A DNA stretch of 64,000 bases from Mycetocola_A sp015752285 (GCF_015752285.1 NZ_JADOUY010000009.1:15356-79355); one strand, 5' to 3'. Counted from the first letter of the stretch, positions 42,942 to 52,660 are shown. Numbers and translations are program-made. Notes: a model not told the origin generated them from the sequence alone.

Positions 42942-44996
42942 TTGACGCACCCCATTGTCGCCGAATTGATCGCTCGTTCGAACCGCCTCGGCTCCGATGC
43001 GCGGGTCACCAACTACGCGGGCGGTAACACCTCCGCGAAGGGCACCGAGATCGACCCCGTGACGGGTGAGCCCGTCGAGCTGATGTGGGTGAAGGGCTCC
43101 GGGGGAGACCTCGGAACCCTCACGGAAGACGGCCTCGCCGTGCTGCGGGTCGACCGCCTGCGCGCGCTCGTCGACGTCTACCCCGGCCTCGACCGCGAAG
43201 ACGAGATGGTGGCCGCGTTCGACTATGCCCTGCACGGCAAGGGGGGCGCCGTCCCCTCGATTGACACTGCCATGCACGGACTCGTGGACGCCGCAAACGT
43301 CGACCACTTGCATCCTGACTCGGGGATCGCATTCGCGACTGCCAAAGACGGCGAGAAGCTGACCAAAAAGGCTTTCGGCGACAAGGTCGTCTGGGTGGAC
43401 TGGCGTCGTCCAGGTTTCCACCTCGGGCTCGACATTTCCGCGATCAAGGAAGCGAACCCGAACGCGATCGGCTGCATCCTCGGCGGCCACGGCATCACCG
43501 CGTGGGGCAAGACGTCCGAGGAGTCGGAGAAGAACAGCCTCTGGGTTATCAAGACCGCGGAAGATTACATCGCTTCCGAGGGCAAGAAGGCGCCGTTCGG
43601 TCGCACGATCGCGAAGAACGCGGCGATGCCGGTCGCTGAACGTCGAGCAAAGGCCGCGGCGCTTGCAGCGATGATCCGCGGCATCGCATCACATGACCGC
43701 CCCATGGTCGGCCATTTCACGGATTCTGATGTGGTGCTCGATTTTCTGGCATCCGCCAACGCCCCCAGGCTGGCGGAGCTCGGAACGAGCTGCCCTGACC
43801 ACTTTTTGCGCACCAAGGTCAAGCCCATGCTGCTTGACTTGCCCGCGAACGCGACCGTCGAGAAGTCGATCGAGCGGCTCAAGCAGCTGCACGAGGAGTA
43901 CCGCGCGGGCTACACGAAGTACTACGACAAGCACGCGAAGCTCGCTTCGAGTGCTTCAGAGAGCGTTCCCGCGATGCGCGGCGCCGACCCGCTCATCGTG
44001 CTCGTGCCCGGCGTGGGCATGTTCAGCTACGGCGCCAACAAGCAGACCGCGCGTGTCGCCGGCGAGTTCTACGTCAACGCGATCAACGTTATGCGCGGCG
44101 CCGAAGCCATCTCGAGCTACGCACCCATCAGTGATGCCGAGAAGTTCCGCATCGAATACTGGGCGCTCGAAGAAGCCAAACTGGCTCGGATGCCCAAACC
44201 GAAGTCTCACGCAACGCGCATCGCCCTCGTCACCGGCGCGGCATCAGGAATAGGTAAGGCGATCGCTACCCGGCTGGCCGCGGACGGCGCCTGCGTCGTC
44301 ATCGCCGACCTCGACCTCGCGAAGGCGCAGGAAGCGGCGGCCGAGATCGGCAATTCCGACGTGGCGATCGGACTGCAGGTTAACGTGACCGACGCGGCCG
44401 CGGTAGAAAGGGCCGTCCAGAACGCCGTGCTCGCGTTCGGCGGCATTGACATCGTCGTCAATAACGCCGGCGTCAGCGTCTCGAAGCCGCTGCTGGAGAC
44501 CACCGAGGAAGACTGGGACTTCCAGCACGACATCATGGCCAAAGGCTCCTTTCTGGTCTCGAAAGCGACCGCGCCCGTGCTCATTGAGCAGGGCATGGGC
44601 GGCGACGTGATCTACATCGCGTCGAAGAACTCCGTGTTCGCCGGACCCAACAACATCGCCTACTCCGCCACCAAAGCCGACCAAGCCCACCAGGTGCGAC
44701 TGCTCGCCGTCGAACTCGGCGAACACGGCATCAAGGTGAACGGCATCAACCCCGATGGGGTGGTGCGCGGCTCTGGCATCTTCGCCGCAGGCTGGGGCGC
44801 CAACCGCGCCAAGACCTACGGCGTCGATGAACAGGAGCTCGGCAAGTTCTACGCGCAGCGCACCATCCTCAAGCGCGAGGTGCTGCCCGAGAACGTTGCC
44901 AATGCCGTGTCCGTACTGACCGGCCCCGACCTCTCCCACACGACCGGGCTGCACATCCCGGTGGACGCGGGCGTCGCCGCCGCGTTCCTGCGCTGA
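42942..44996 (+). CDS. rhaD: Bifunctional rhamnulose-1-phosphate aldolase / lactaldehyde dehydrogenase
   Basis: 684 residues, two domains. Residues about 1-420 form a class II aldolase (NYAGGNTSAKG for phosphate binding, ANVDHLHPDSGIA and GGHGITAWG for zinc). Residues about 425-684 form an SDR dehydrogenase with VTGAASGIGKAIA and the YSATKAD active site. The fusion splits L-rhamnulose-1-phosphate and oxidises the L-lactaldehyde. The TTG start has an AGGAGA site 6 bases upstream. It has its own 107-bp leader with an AT-rich promoter-like stretch (42860-42915). Confidence 0.93.
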   Translation: MTHPIVAELIARSNRLGSDARVTNYAGGNTSAKGTEIDPVTGEPVELMWVKGSGGDLGTLTEDGLAVLRVDRLRALVDVYPGLDREDEMVAAFDYALHGKGGAVPSIDTAMHGLVDAANVDHLHPDSGIAFATAKDGEKLTKKAFGDKVVWVDWRRPGFHLGLDISAIKEANPNAIGCILGGHGITAWGKTSEESEKNSLWVIKTAEDYIASEGKKAPFGRTIAKNAAMPVAERRAKAAALAAMIRGIASHDRPMVGHFTDSDVVLDFLASANAPRLAELGTSCPDHFLRTKVKPMLLDLPANATVEKSIERLKQLHEEYRAGYTKYYDKHAKLASSASESVPAMRGADPLIVLVPGVGMFSYGANKQTARVAGEFYVNAINVMRGAEAISSYAPISDAEKFRIEYWALEEAKLARMPKPKSHATRIALVTGAASGIGKAIATRLAADGACVVIADLDLAKAQEAAAEIGNSDVAIGLQVNVTDAAAVERAVQNAVLAFGGIDIVVNNAGVSVSKPLLETTEEDWDFQHDIMAKGSFLVSKATAPVLIEQGMGGDVIYIASKNSVFAGPNNIAYSATKADQAHQVRLLAVELGEHGIKVNGINPDGVVRGSGIFAAGWGANRAKTYGVDEQELGKFYAQRTILKREVLPENVANAVSVLTGPDLSHTTGLHIPVDAGVAAAFLR

Positions 44997-45000
44997 AGCC

Positions 45001-45117
45001 ATGACGGATTACGTCGCGGCGGTCGACCCGGGAGCCACGGGCACGTGGCGCGCCCCGACGAATTCGCTCACGTTCCTCGCGTTTGAATCCCTCACTGGCG
45101 GGAAGGCTTCGCGGTGA
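45001..45117 (+). pseudogene. Remnant of a second rhamnulokinase start
   Basis: 38 codons beginning MTDYVAAVDPGATGTW, which matches the RhaB opening AAVD-x-GAT. After about 16 residues the similarity ends. It begins 4 bp after rhaD, where rhaB usually sits, and its TGA overlaps the GTG of the ThuA gene. The original rhaB was evidently deleted during fusion to the thuA segment. Confidence 0.6.
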
Positions 45118-45833
45118 GACGGTCGGCGCTCGTCGTTCGAGGAGGATGGGACGGGCATAATCCGGTCGAGGCTACCGAGTTGTTCATTCCCTTCCTCGAG
45201 GAACACGAGTACGCCGTTCGGGTTGAGGAGTCACCGCAGGTCTACGCCGACATCACGGTCATGCGGTCCACCGATCTCATCGTGCAATCAACGACGATGT
45301 CCGAGATCACCCGCGAGGCCCTTGAGGGACTCCGTGCGGCGATCGCGGCGGGCACGGGTCTCGTAGGGTGGCACGGCGGCATCGCCGATTCGTACCGGAA
45401 CTCCTCGGACTACCTCCAGCTTGTGGGGGGACAGTTCGCCGCACACCCCGCGGCTTCTCCGGAGCTCCTTGTTGACGGAGAAGCCAACACCTTCCTCGAC
45501 TACATGGTGGAGTTCACCGAACTCGGACGCTCGCATCCGATGACGTTCGACCTTGAGGACTTCGAACTTCACACCGAGCAGTATTGGGTGCTGCACGACA
45601 ACCTCAACAACGTGCTCGCGACGACCTCCCACCCCGCGCCGGCGTGGCACCCGTGGCATCGACCGATCGTGTCTCCCGTCGTCTGGACGCGACAGTGGGG
45701 AAAGGGTCGTATCGCTGTTGTGACTCCGGGCCACAGTATCGACGTACTCGAGCATCCAACCATACGCACCATCATTGAGAGGGGGATGTTGTGGGCGACT
45801 CGCACCGCATCGGGATCATCGGGCTCGGAGTAA
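45114..45833 (+). CDS. ThuA-like (trehalose-utilization type) protein
   Basis: 239 residues with the class I glutamine-amidotransferase-like fold of ThuA. Conserved parts are LVVRGGWDGHNPVEAT, GTGLVGWHGGIADSY and GKGRIAVVTPGHSID. ThuA family members work with Gfo/Idh/MocA oxidoreductases on 3-keto sugars. The GTG start follows a GGAAGG site; its end overlaps the next oxidoreductase gene by 43 bp. A truncated copy lies at 25851-26210. Confidence 0.87.
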   Translation: MRRSALVVRGGWDGHNPVEATELFIPFLEEHEYAVRVEESPQVYADITVMRSTDLIVQSTTMSEITREALEGLRAAIAAGTGLVGWHGGIADSYRNSSDYLQLVGGQFAAHPAASPELLVDGEANTFLDYMVEFTELGRSHPMTFDLEDFELHTEQYWVLHDNLNNVLATTSHPAPAWHPWHRPIVSPVVWTRQWGKGRIAVVTPGHSIDVLEHPTIRTIIERGMLWATRTASGSSGSE

Positions 45834-46876
45834 TCTCGAGCCAGTACCTTGAGACATTGCTTCCCCGCGACGACGTGCGGGTCACGGCGGTCTCCGACCT
45901 AGACCATGCGAGGGCCATCGCCGCCGCGGATTGGCTGCCTCATGCGCGAGCGGTGACGGTGGCCGAACTACTTACGAGCGACGAAGTCGACATCGTCCTC
46001 AACCTGACCAACCCGGGCGCACACGCGGAGATCGCTCTGGACGCTATCGCGGCGGGCAAAGACGTGTATGGCGAGAAGCCGCTTGCCGCGGTGTTTGCGG
46101 ATGCGAAGCGCGTTGTCGCCGAGGCGGATGCCGCGGGAGTGCGCCTGGGATGCGCGCCAGATACCGTGCTCGGTACCGGTGTCCAGACCGCTCGCGCCGT
46201 GGTCGATCGCGGTGGGATCGGGAGACCGCTCGCCGCCTCTGCAGTGATGGCCTCGCCCGGCCATGAGCGCTGGCATCCTAATCCGGGCTTCTACTACCAA
46301 GCGGGCGGAGGACCTCTCCTCGATATGGGGCCGTACTACGTCGCCGCACTCGTTCACTTGCTCGGACCAGTGACAGCGGTCGTTGGCGCTGGCAGCAGAT
46401 TGCGGGGCGAGCGCACGATCGCAACCGGCCCACGCGCCGGAGAGCGTGTTGCCGTTGAGGTCGACACTCATGTGACCGGGGTCCTCGAGCACGAGGGCGG
46501 AGTGCTGTCCACCCTGACGACAAGTTTCGATTCGGTGTCAACCTTCGCGGGGAGCATCGAGGTTCATGGGGAGCTCGCAAGCCTCTCTGTTCCGGACCCC
46601 AATCACTTTGCCGGGGCCGCACAGGTCTATCGCCTCGGTGCTTCGGCATGGGAGACAGTCGCACCCTCGGCTGGTTTGATCGACGGCTCGCGGGGCGCTG
46701 GGCTCCTCGACCTAATCGCGACGCCCCGCGGCCAGGACTCCCGGGCCTCGGGGCGCTTTGCCCTTCACACGCTGGAGGTAATCACGGCGCTTCTGGACTC
46801 TGCGCAGGCCGGGCACCGTGTCACACTCGAAACGACGACGACCCGGCCACAGATGGCGCCGCTGTCAAAAATGTAG
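45791..46876 (+). CDS. Gfo/Idh/MocA-family oxidoreductase (1)
   Basis: 361 residues. The Rossmann fold shows IGIIGLGVISSQYLE and the conserved GKDVYGEKPLA, where the Lys of EKP is catalytic. The C-terminal sheet domain includes GGGPLLDMGPYYVAALVHL. It oxidises a sugar hydroxyl with NAD(P). The GTG start lies inside the end of thuA, so translation is coupled. It ends 74 bp before the RpiB-type gene. Confidence 0.9.
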   Translation: MGDSHRIGIIGLGVISSQYLETLLPRDDVRVTAVSDLDHARAIAAADWLPHARAVTVAELLTSDEVDIVLNLTNPGAHAEIALDAIAAGKDVYGEKPLAAVFADAKRVVAEADAAGVRLGCAPDTVLGTGVQTARAVVDRGGIGRPLAASAVMASPGHERWHPNPGFYYQAGGGPLLDMGPYYVAALVHLLGPVTAVVGAGSRLRGERTIATGPRAGERVAVEVDTHVTGVLEHEGGVLSTLTTSFDSVSTFAGSIEVHGELASLSVPDPNHFAGAAQVYRLGASAWETVAPSAGLIDGSRGAGLLDLIATPRGQDSRASGRFALHTLEVITALLDSAQAGHRVTLETTTTRPQMAPLSKM

Positions 46877-46950
46877 TGCGTGATGGACGGTGGTTGCCGA
46901 GAAATAGATACTTGTCCAGATTCACAAGAAATATAACAAGTGGAGGAATG

Positions 46951-47514
46951 ATGAAGACCGCCCAAAATAAGCACGTCGTTGTCGGCGCGGATTTCGCGGG
47001 GTTTCCGCTCAAGGAGGCGGTGAAGCACCACCTTGATCAGCGCGGTTGGAGCGTAACTGACCTCACGCCATTCAACACTGAGCTGCCGATGTATCACCGA
47101 GTCGGATTCTTGGTTGGCTCGCAGATCTCGGAGCGACTCTTTGAGAAGGCACTCATATTCTGTGGTTCCGGGATGGGGATCCACATAGCAGCGAGCAAGT
47201 GCCCGCATGTTCATGCCGCTGTGTGTGAGAGCGTGCCGACTGCTCGACGGGCGGCGACGGCGAACAATGCCAATGTTCTGGCGATCGGGGCGTTCTTCAC
47301 TGCTCCACGATTGGCGATGGCGATGGCAGACGCGTTCCTCGAGCACTCACTCGGTGATGGTTACGAGGATTGGGATGGCTTCTACGACTATCACAGGATC
47401 GGCTATGACGAGTGCGAGGCATTCGACTATGAGGAGTACAAGGCAAACAACTTCGCGCTGGTCGACCCGCACGAGGCCCCGCTCGGCAAGGAGCCGCGCG
47501 GCCTCGCGTTCTGA
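46951..47514 (+). CDS. RpiB/LacAB-family sugar-phosphate isomerase
   Basis: 187 residues, longer than RpiB (about 150) because of an extra C-terminal stretch from about 150. The family core has VVVGADFAGFPLKEAVKHHL, ALIFCGSGMGIHIAASK and TARRAATANNANVLAIG. These enzymes interconvert aldose and ketose phosphates. ATG 46951 is preferred to 46948 because of spacing to GGAGGA. In this cluster it could act on a tetrose or pentose phosphate; the substrate is unknown. Confidence 0.88.
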   Translation: MKTAQNKHVVVGADFAGFPLKEAVKHHLDQRGWSVTDLTPFNTELPMYHRVGFLVGSQISERLFEKALIFCGSGMGIHIAASKCPHVHAAVCESVPTARRAATANNANVLAIGAFFTAPRLAMAMADAFLEHSLGDGYEDWDGFYDYHRIGYDECEAFDYEEYKANNFALVDPHEAPLGKEPRGLAF

Positions 47515-47587
47515 TCCCATCACAGCCGCAGCATCGGTCACAGGCGGAGCAGTTACGGCAGCACCTTCGACGTTAGGAGATCACCGC

Positions 47588-48778
47588 ATGCAAAAGACAT
47601 TGCGTATTGGAATGGTCGGGTACGGCTTCATGGGTGCCGCGCACTCTCAAGGTTGGAGAACGGCACCCAGGGCCTTCAGTCTTCCGATGGCACCGGAACT
47701 GGTCGCGATCGCGGGCAGGAATCCTGAGCAGGTATTGGCGGCGCAGCACAGATTCGGCTTCGTGGATTCGACCACCAGATGGCAGGACCTGATCGATCGA
47801 GACGACATCGATCTCATCGATATTTGCGCTCCGGGGAATGTTCACGCGGAGATCGCGATCGCTGCGCTGGATGCAGGAAAGCACGTACTCTGCGAGAAAC
47901 CGCTCGCGAACGGACTGGACGAAGCCGAGGCCATGGCCGAAGCAGCCGCCCGAGCCGCAGAGCGCGGCACGTTCAGCATGGTGGGGTTCAACTACCGCCG
48001 CGTACCGGCAGTGCTCTTAGCACAGGAGATGGTTCAGAGTGGGAAGATAGGGAACATTCGTCATGTTCGTGCAGTGTATCTGCAGGATTGGCTCAACGAC
48101 GAGGAATCACCGCTCACCTGGCGGCTGGATAGGAGCCTCGCGGGCTCTGGAGCACTCGGAGATATCGGAGCTCACATTATTGATTTGGCCCAGTTCGTCA
48201 CAGGATCAAGAATTGAGTACTTGCAGGGCCACCTCAGGACGTTCGTTAGTGAACGCCCCAAACTTGGTGAGAGCAAGGGTCTGAGTGGCCGCGCATCGGG
48301 GGACCGCGGCGCAGTAACCGTTGACGATGCGGCTCTCTTCACCGCTCAGTTCTCGAACGGGGTAATTGGCTCGTTCGAGGCCACACGTATGGCTGCTGGG
48401 CGCAAGAATGCCATGACAATCGAAATAAATGGCAGCCGCGGGTCGCTGTCCTTCGATCTGGAACGAATGAACGAGCTCCGCTTCTTCGATGCAACGACCG
48501 ATCCGCGCACGGCGGGCTTCAGCACAATCCTGGTCACTGATCCGGAGCATCCGTACCTCGACGGTTGGTGGCCGCCGGGTCACATGCTCGGATATGAGAA
48601 CAGCTTCAGCAATCAAGCGAGGGATCTCGTGTTCGCCATCTCCGAGCAACGGATGCCATCGCCCTCATTCGACGATGGACTGCAGATTCAACGCGTTCTT
48701 CATGCAATCGAGACGAGCTCTGGTTCGAATGGAACTTGGTCAGCAGTTACCTTCCCGCCCGCGAGCAAGGAGTTGTAA
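47588..48778 (+). CDS. Gfo/Idh/MocA-family oxidoreductase (2)
   Basis: 396 residues. The cofactor loop is GMVGYGFMGAAHS and the catalytic region HVLCEKPLANGL. The helical insert GALGDIGAHIIDLAQFVTG is typical of the family. An AGGAG site 8 bases before ATG 47588 fixes the start. Its stop overlaps the TIM-barrel gene (TAATG). It differs clearly from oxidoreductase 1, so two oxidation steps or substrates are likely. Confidence 0.9.
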   Translation: MQKTLRIGMVGYGFMGAAHSQGWRTAPRAFSLPMAPELVAIAGRNPEQVLAAQHRFGFVDSTTRWQDLIDRDDIDLIDICAPGNVHAEIAIAALDAGKHVLCEKPLANGLDEAEAMAEAAARAAERGTFSMVGFNYRRVPAVLLAQEMVQSGKIGNIRHVRAVYLQDWLNDEESPLTWRLDRSLAGSGALGDIGAHIIDLAQFVTGSRIEYLQGHLRTFVSERPKLGESKGLSGRASGDRGAVTVDDAALFTAQFSNGVIGSFEATRMAAGRKNAMTIEINGSRGSLSFDLERMNELRFFDATTDPRTAGFSTILVTDPEHPYLDGWWPPGHMLGYENSFSNQARDLVFAISEQRMPSPSFDDGLQIQRVLHAIETSSGSNGTWSAVTFPPASKEL

Positions 48779-49782
48779 TGAGTCGTCCAATCACTTTGTT
48801 CACCGGACAGTGGGCCGATCTGCCATTTGAGAAAGTAGCTACACTCGCGAGCGAGTGGGGCTATGACGGACTAGAAATTGCTTGCTGGGGGGATCATCTC
48901 GATGTCTCAAGGGCGGCCGTTGACGATGATTATGTCGCTGAAAAGCGCAGGTTGCTCGACCGACTCAACCTGCAAGTCTTCGCGATTTCGAATCACCTCG
49001 CTACGCAAGCCGTCTGCGATGACCCAATCGACGATCGGCACAAGGCGATACTTCCCTCCAGGGTGTGGGGCGATGGCCAGGCTGAGTCCGTCCGACAACG
49101 CGCGGCTGAGGAAACGGTCCTTACGGCGCGGGCTGCAAGTCGACTCGGCGTTAGTACGGTTGTCGGTTTCACCGGGTCCTCAATATGGAAGTACGTCGCG
49201 ATGTTCCCGCCGGTATCGCAAGATGCGGTAGATCGGGGATACTCCGACTTTGCCGAGCGCTGGAACCCCATCCTCGACGAATTCGACAAGCTCGGAGTGC
49301 GGTACGCCCACGAAGTACACCCCGGCGAGATTGCCTACGATTACTGGACCACGCAGCGAACGCTGGAGGCGATTGAGAACAGAGAGGCATTCGGGTTGAA
49401 CTGGGATCCGAGTCACTTCGTCTGGCAGGACCTTGACCCTGTCGGCTTCCTTTGGGATTTCAAGGACCGCATCTATCACGTCGACTGCAAGGATGCCATC
49501 CGTCAGGTGGGCAACGGGAGAAATGGTCGGATGGGCTCGCATCTGGCGTGGGCGGACCCCCGTCGCGGCTGGGATTTCGTCTCAACGGGGCATGGTGATG
49601 TTCCATGGGAGGCATCCTTCAGAATGCTCAACACAATTCGGTATCAAGGACCGATTTCAGTCGAGTGGGAAGACGCCGGCATGGATCGCCTGATTGGCGC
49701 ACCTGAAGCTCTGGAGTTTGTCAGGCGGCTTGCGTTCGACCCACCCGGTGCCTCATTCGACGCCGCGTTCTCAAGGCAATAG
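48778..49782 (+). CDS. TIM-barrel sugar (phosphate) isomerase/epimerase (1)
   Basis: 334 residues of the AP_endonuc_2 (xylose-isomerase-like) fold. Metal ligands appear in YDGLEIACWGDHLD, RYAHEVHPGEIA, GLNWDPSHFVWQ and ISVEWEDAG. AAGGAG lies just before the overlapping start. Such enzymes isomerise or epimerise sugars and, in known 3-keto-glycoside pathways, perform the cleavage step after Gfo/Idh oxidation. Direct coupling to oxidoreductase 2 supports a joint role. Confidence 0.88.
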   Translation: MSRPITLFTGQWADLPFEKVATLASEWGYDGLEIACWGDHLDVSRAAVDDDYVAEKRRLLDRLNLQVFAISNHLATQAVCDDPIDDRHKAILPSRVWGDGQAESVRQRAAEETVLTARAASRLGVSTVVGFTGSSIWKYVAMFPPVSQDAVDRGYSDFAERWNPILDEFDKLGVRYAHEVHPGEIAYDYWTTQRTLEAIENREAFGLNWDPSHFVWQDLDPVGFLWDFKDRIYHVDCKDAIRQVGNGRNGRMGSHLAWADPRRGWDFVSTGHGDVPWEASFRMLNTIRYQGPISVEWEDAGMDRLIGAPEALEFVRRLAFDPPGASFDAAFSRQ

Positions 49783-49924
49783 TGCTGCAAAGCTGGGTCG
49801 TGTAAGTCTGCCTGCAGCCACCTCCTGCCGGATCATTCGAAGTGCTGGATGATCCGGCTCAGTTCCTGACCTGGAGCGATGCCGAATCCGTAACAGATAA
49901 TCGACGGTGATCATTGGAGGTCTC

Positions 49925-50056
49925 ATGAATGGCACGACAACCGCCAACGTCTGGGTCTCGCGGGGCGTGATCGAGCAGCAGGTGCTCGAGATTCCCGACA
50001 TACCCGATGACGGCCTGCTCATCGAGATCACCGCGAACGGCATCTGCGGCAGATCA
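49925..50056 (+). pseudogene. Zinc alcohol dehydrogenase, N-terminal fragment
   Basis: About 44 codons behind a GGAGG site, reading VWVSRGVIEQQVLEIPDI and EITANGICG, the start of a medium-chain zinc dehydrogenase just before its first metal ligand. After GICG the match ends. The frame stays open into the GH31 gene, creating an artificial long ORF from 49907 to 52633. Confidence 0.6.
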
Positions 50057-50173
50057 GCCCTGTCGATTTTGAACTGCAACACTCATCACTACAGGCGGAA
50101 GATCAACTCGCCGCTTACCCCGAGTCCACCACCCGAGGGCAAGGCCGATCATTTGAAAAGGATCACTGTACTC

Positions 50174-52633
50174 ATGACAACCAGCTTCAATTCCCCCCAC
50201 GATCTCGCCGCGCACACCGTTCGCCCCACGCTCCCGGCCGCGCCCCAAGCGCATCCTGCGGCCGTCATCACCGGCACCAACTACCGGTTCACGGTGCTTA
50301 CTTCGCGCCTGATCCGCATGGAGTACAGCTCCAACCAACTCTTCGAAGACCGGGCCTCGCAGCTGGTCCTCTCGCGCGAGTTCGAGGTACCCCAATTCCG
50401 GGTTATCGACCGCGGCGACCACATGCAAATCATCACCGAGCATCTCCAACTCTCGTACGACAAGAAGCCGTTCTCCCCCAACGGGCTCAGCGTGCAGGTC
50501 AGCGGCAAGTTGAGCGATTACACAAGCCTGTGGCGTTTCGGCGAACCGGCGACCGATCTGGGCGGAACGGCCCGTACCCTCGATGACATCGACGGTACGG
50601 TTTCCCTGCAGCCAGGCCTGATGTCGCGGCATGGATTCTCGGTCGTCGACGACACCTCCTCCCTGGTCTTCGACGACGAGGGCTGGCTCGAACGGCGTTC
50701 CGGGACTGGGACGGACCTGTATTTCTTCGGCTATGGGCGTAGCTACCGCGACTGTCTCGCCGACTTCTACGCACTCACGGGTCCCGCTCCCCTGCTACCC
50801 AGGTTCGCCCTGGGCAACTGGTGGAGCCGCTTCCACCAGTACTCCGCCGCCGAATACCGGGAATTGTTCGAACGGTTCGACCGCGAGAACCTTCCATTTT
50901 CGGTTGCCGTCGTCGACATGGACTGGCACACCGTAGACATCGACCCGAAGTACGGCAGCGGTTGGACTGGTTACAGCTGGAATACCGCGCTCTTCCCGGA
51001 CCCCGACGAGTTCATGGCCTGGCTGCATGAGCGCGGCCTGCGGCTCACCCTCAACGTGCACCCCGCAGACGGCGTTCAGGCGCACGAAGACGCCTACGCG
51101 TCGATGGCACATCGCCTCGGTGTCGACGCGGAAAACGAAGACCCTATCGTCTTCGATATCACTGACCCCGCCTTCCTTTCTGCCTACTTCGAGTGCCTAC
51201 ACCACCCGCTCGAAGAGCGCGGCGTCGACTTTTGGTGGCTGGACTGGCAGTCCGGTCCTCACTCCAAAGTAATTGGCCTCGACCCGCTGTGGATGCTCAA
51301 CCACTTCCACTTCCTCGACAGCGCCCGAGCCGGTGCCCGCCCAATGACCTTCTCTCGCTATGCGGGATTGGGGAGCCACCGATACCCAATCGGCTTCTCC
51401 GGAGACTCCATAGTCAGCTGGGACAGCCTTGACTTCCAGCCATACTTCACCGCCACCGCGGCAAATGTCGGCTACGGCTGGTGGAGCCACGATATTGGCG
51501 GCCACATGGGCGGGGTGAAGGACGACGACCTTGCCGTGCGCTGGACCCAGTTCGGGGTGTTCTCCCCGATCATGCGTCTGCACAGCCAAGGCAACCCGTT
51601 CAGTGGTAAAGAGCCGTGGAACTTCCGCGCTGCCGCGGCCGCCGTGATGAGCAGCCACCTCCGGCTCCGGCACCAGCTTGTGCCCTACCTGTATTCCATG
51701 AACTATCTGGCGTCCGGGCACGCACTCCCGCTCGTGCAGCCCGTGTACTATGACTATCCGGAAGAGGACCGTGCATACCGGGCCACCAACCAGTACCTCT
51801 TCGGCACCCAGCTGATGGTGTGCCCGATCACGCGACCGCTGAATAGCACCCTAGGCGTGGCCAAGGTGAAGGCATGGCTGCCGGAAGGGATCTGGATCGA
51901 CTTCTTCACCGGTCTGAGGTATTGCGGCGGCCGCGAACTGCACATGTACCGCGGGCAGGAGTCAATCCCGGTATTGGCCCGGGCAGGAGGAATCGTCCCG
52001 CTAGTTCCGCTCGCGGATGTAGGCAACTCCACGGATAGTCCTGTGGGCCTGCAGATACGGATCTTCGCTGGTGCCGACGGATCCTTCGATTTGCTCGAAG
52101 ACGACGGTGGTGGAAGTCTCGTGCTGGAGTCAAAGTGGGCGCACACCTTGATGGAATTCACCGGGGCCACCGGCACTTTCACTATTGCCCCCACAGTGGG
52201 CAATGTGGAGTGCGTTCCACCAGTTAGGGACCTTAGCCTGGAGTTCATCGGGGTCACGGAGACCGACATGATCTCGGTCACCGCCGACGGGTATCCGATC
52301 GCCCACACGACGAGGTACACCAGTGGATCCCACACCGTCACTGTTCAGGTCGAGGCGGTTCCTCGCGGTGCCGGGCTGGTCGTGCGATTTGCCAATGGTC
52401 TGGTAGCGGCCGGGAACGACGTGACCACGCGGGCTGTTGATCTGCTGACGGATGCCCAGATCGAATATGACTTGAAGGCGCGGATCCTGGAAGCCATCAG
52501 CGCGGCGTCTCACCCAGCCCTGTTAATCAGTCAGCTGCAGGCCCTGGACCTTCCTGCGGACCTCCTGGGTGCGCTGAGCGAGTTCATCCTGGCCGATCCG
52601 CTAATCTCTCTCTCAGTGGAGCCCTCATTTTAA
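50174..52633 (+). CDS. Glycoside hydrolase family 31 (alpha-glucosidase/xylosidase type)
   Basis: About 819 residues. A beta-sandwich N-domain (about 1-210) precedes the barrel, with FALGNWWSRFHQYS and VVDMDWHTV. The nucleophile Asp lies in VDFWWLDWQSGP and the acid/base Asp in PIGFSGDSIVSWDSL. No signal peptide is visible, so the enzyme is probably cytoplasmic. The ATG at 50174 is chosen because upstream in-frame sequence belongs to a dehydrogenase fragment. The exact sugar specificity (alpha-glucose, alpha-xylose or sulfoquinovose) cannot be told. It is the last intact gene before the 649-bp repeat. Confidence 0.88.
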   Translation: MTTSFNSPHDLAAHTVRPTLPAAPQAHPAAVITGTNYRFTVLTSRLIRMEYSSNQLFEDRASQLVLSREFEVPQFRVIDRGDHMQIITEHLQLSYDKKPFSPNGLSVQVSGKLSDYTSLWRFGEPATDLGGTARTLDDIDGTVSLQPGLMSRHGFSVVDDTSSLVFDDEGWLERRSGTGTDLYFFGYGRSYRDCLADFYALTGPAPLLPRFALGNWWSRFHQYSAAEYRELFERFDRENLPFSVAVVDMDWHTVDIDPKYGSGWTGYSWNTALFPDPDEFMAWLHERGLRLTLNVHPADGVQAHEDAYASMAHRLGVDAENEDPIVFDITDPAFLSAYFECLHHPLEERGVDFWWLDWQSGPHSKVIGLDPLWMLNHFHFLDSARAGARPMTFSRYAGLGSHRYPIGFSGDSIVSWDSLDFQPYFTATAANVGYGWWSHDIGGHMGGVKDDDLAVRWTQFGVFSPIMRLHSQGNPFSGKEPWNFRAAAAAVMSSHLRLRHQLVPYLYSMNYLASGHALPLVQPVYYDYPEEDRAYRATNQYLFGTQLMVCPITRPLNSTLGVAKVKAWLPEGIWIDFFTGLRYCGGRELHMYRGQESIPVLARAGGIVPLVPLADVGNSTDSPVGLQIRIFAGADGSFDLLEDDGGGSLVLESKWAHTLMEFTGATGTFTIAPTVGNVECVPPVRDLSLEFIGVTETDMISVTADGYPIAHTTRYTSGSHTVTVQVEAVPRGAGLVVRFANGLVAAGNDVTTRAVDLLTDAQIEYDLKARILEAISAASHPALLISQLQALDLPADLLGALSEFILADPLISLSVEPSF

Positions 52634-52660
52634 GAGGGCCCACTGTGCGAGAATCTCGCA

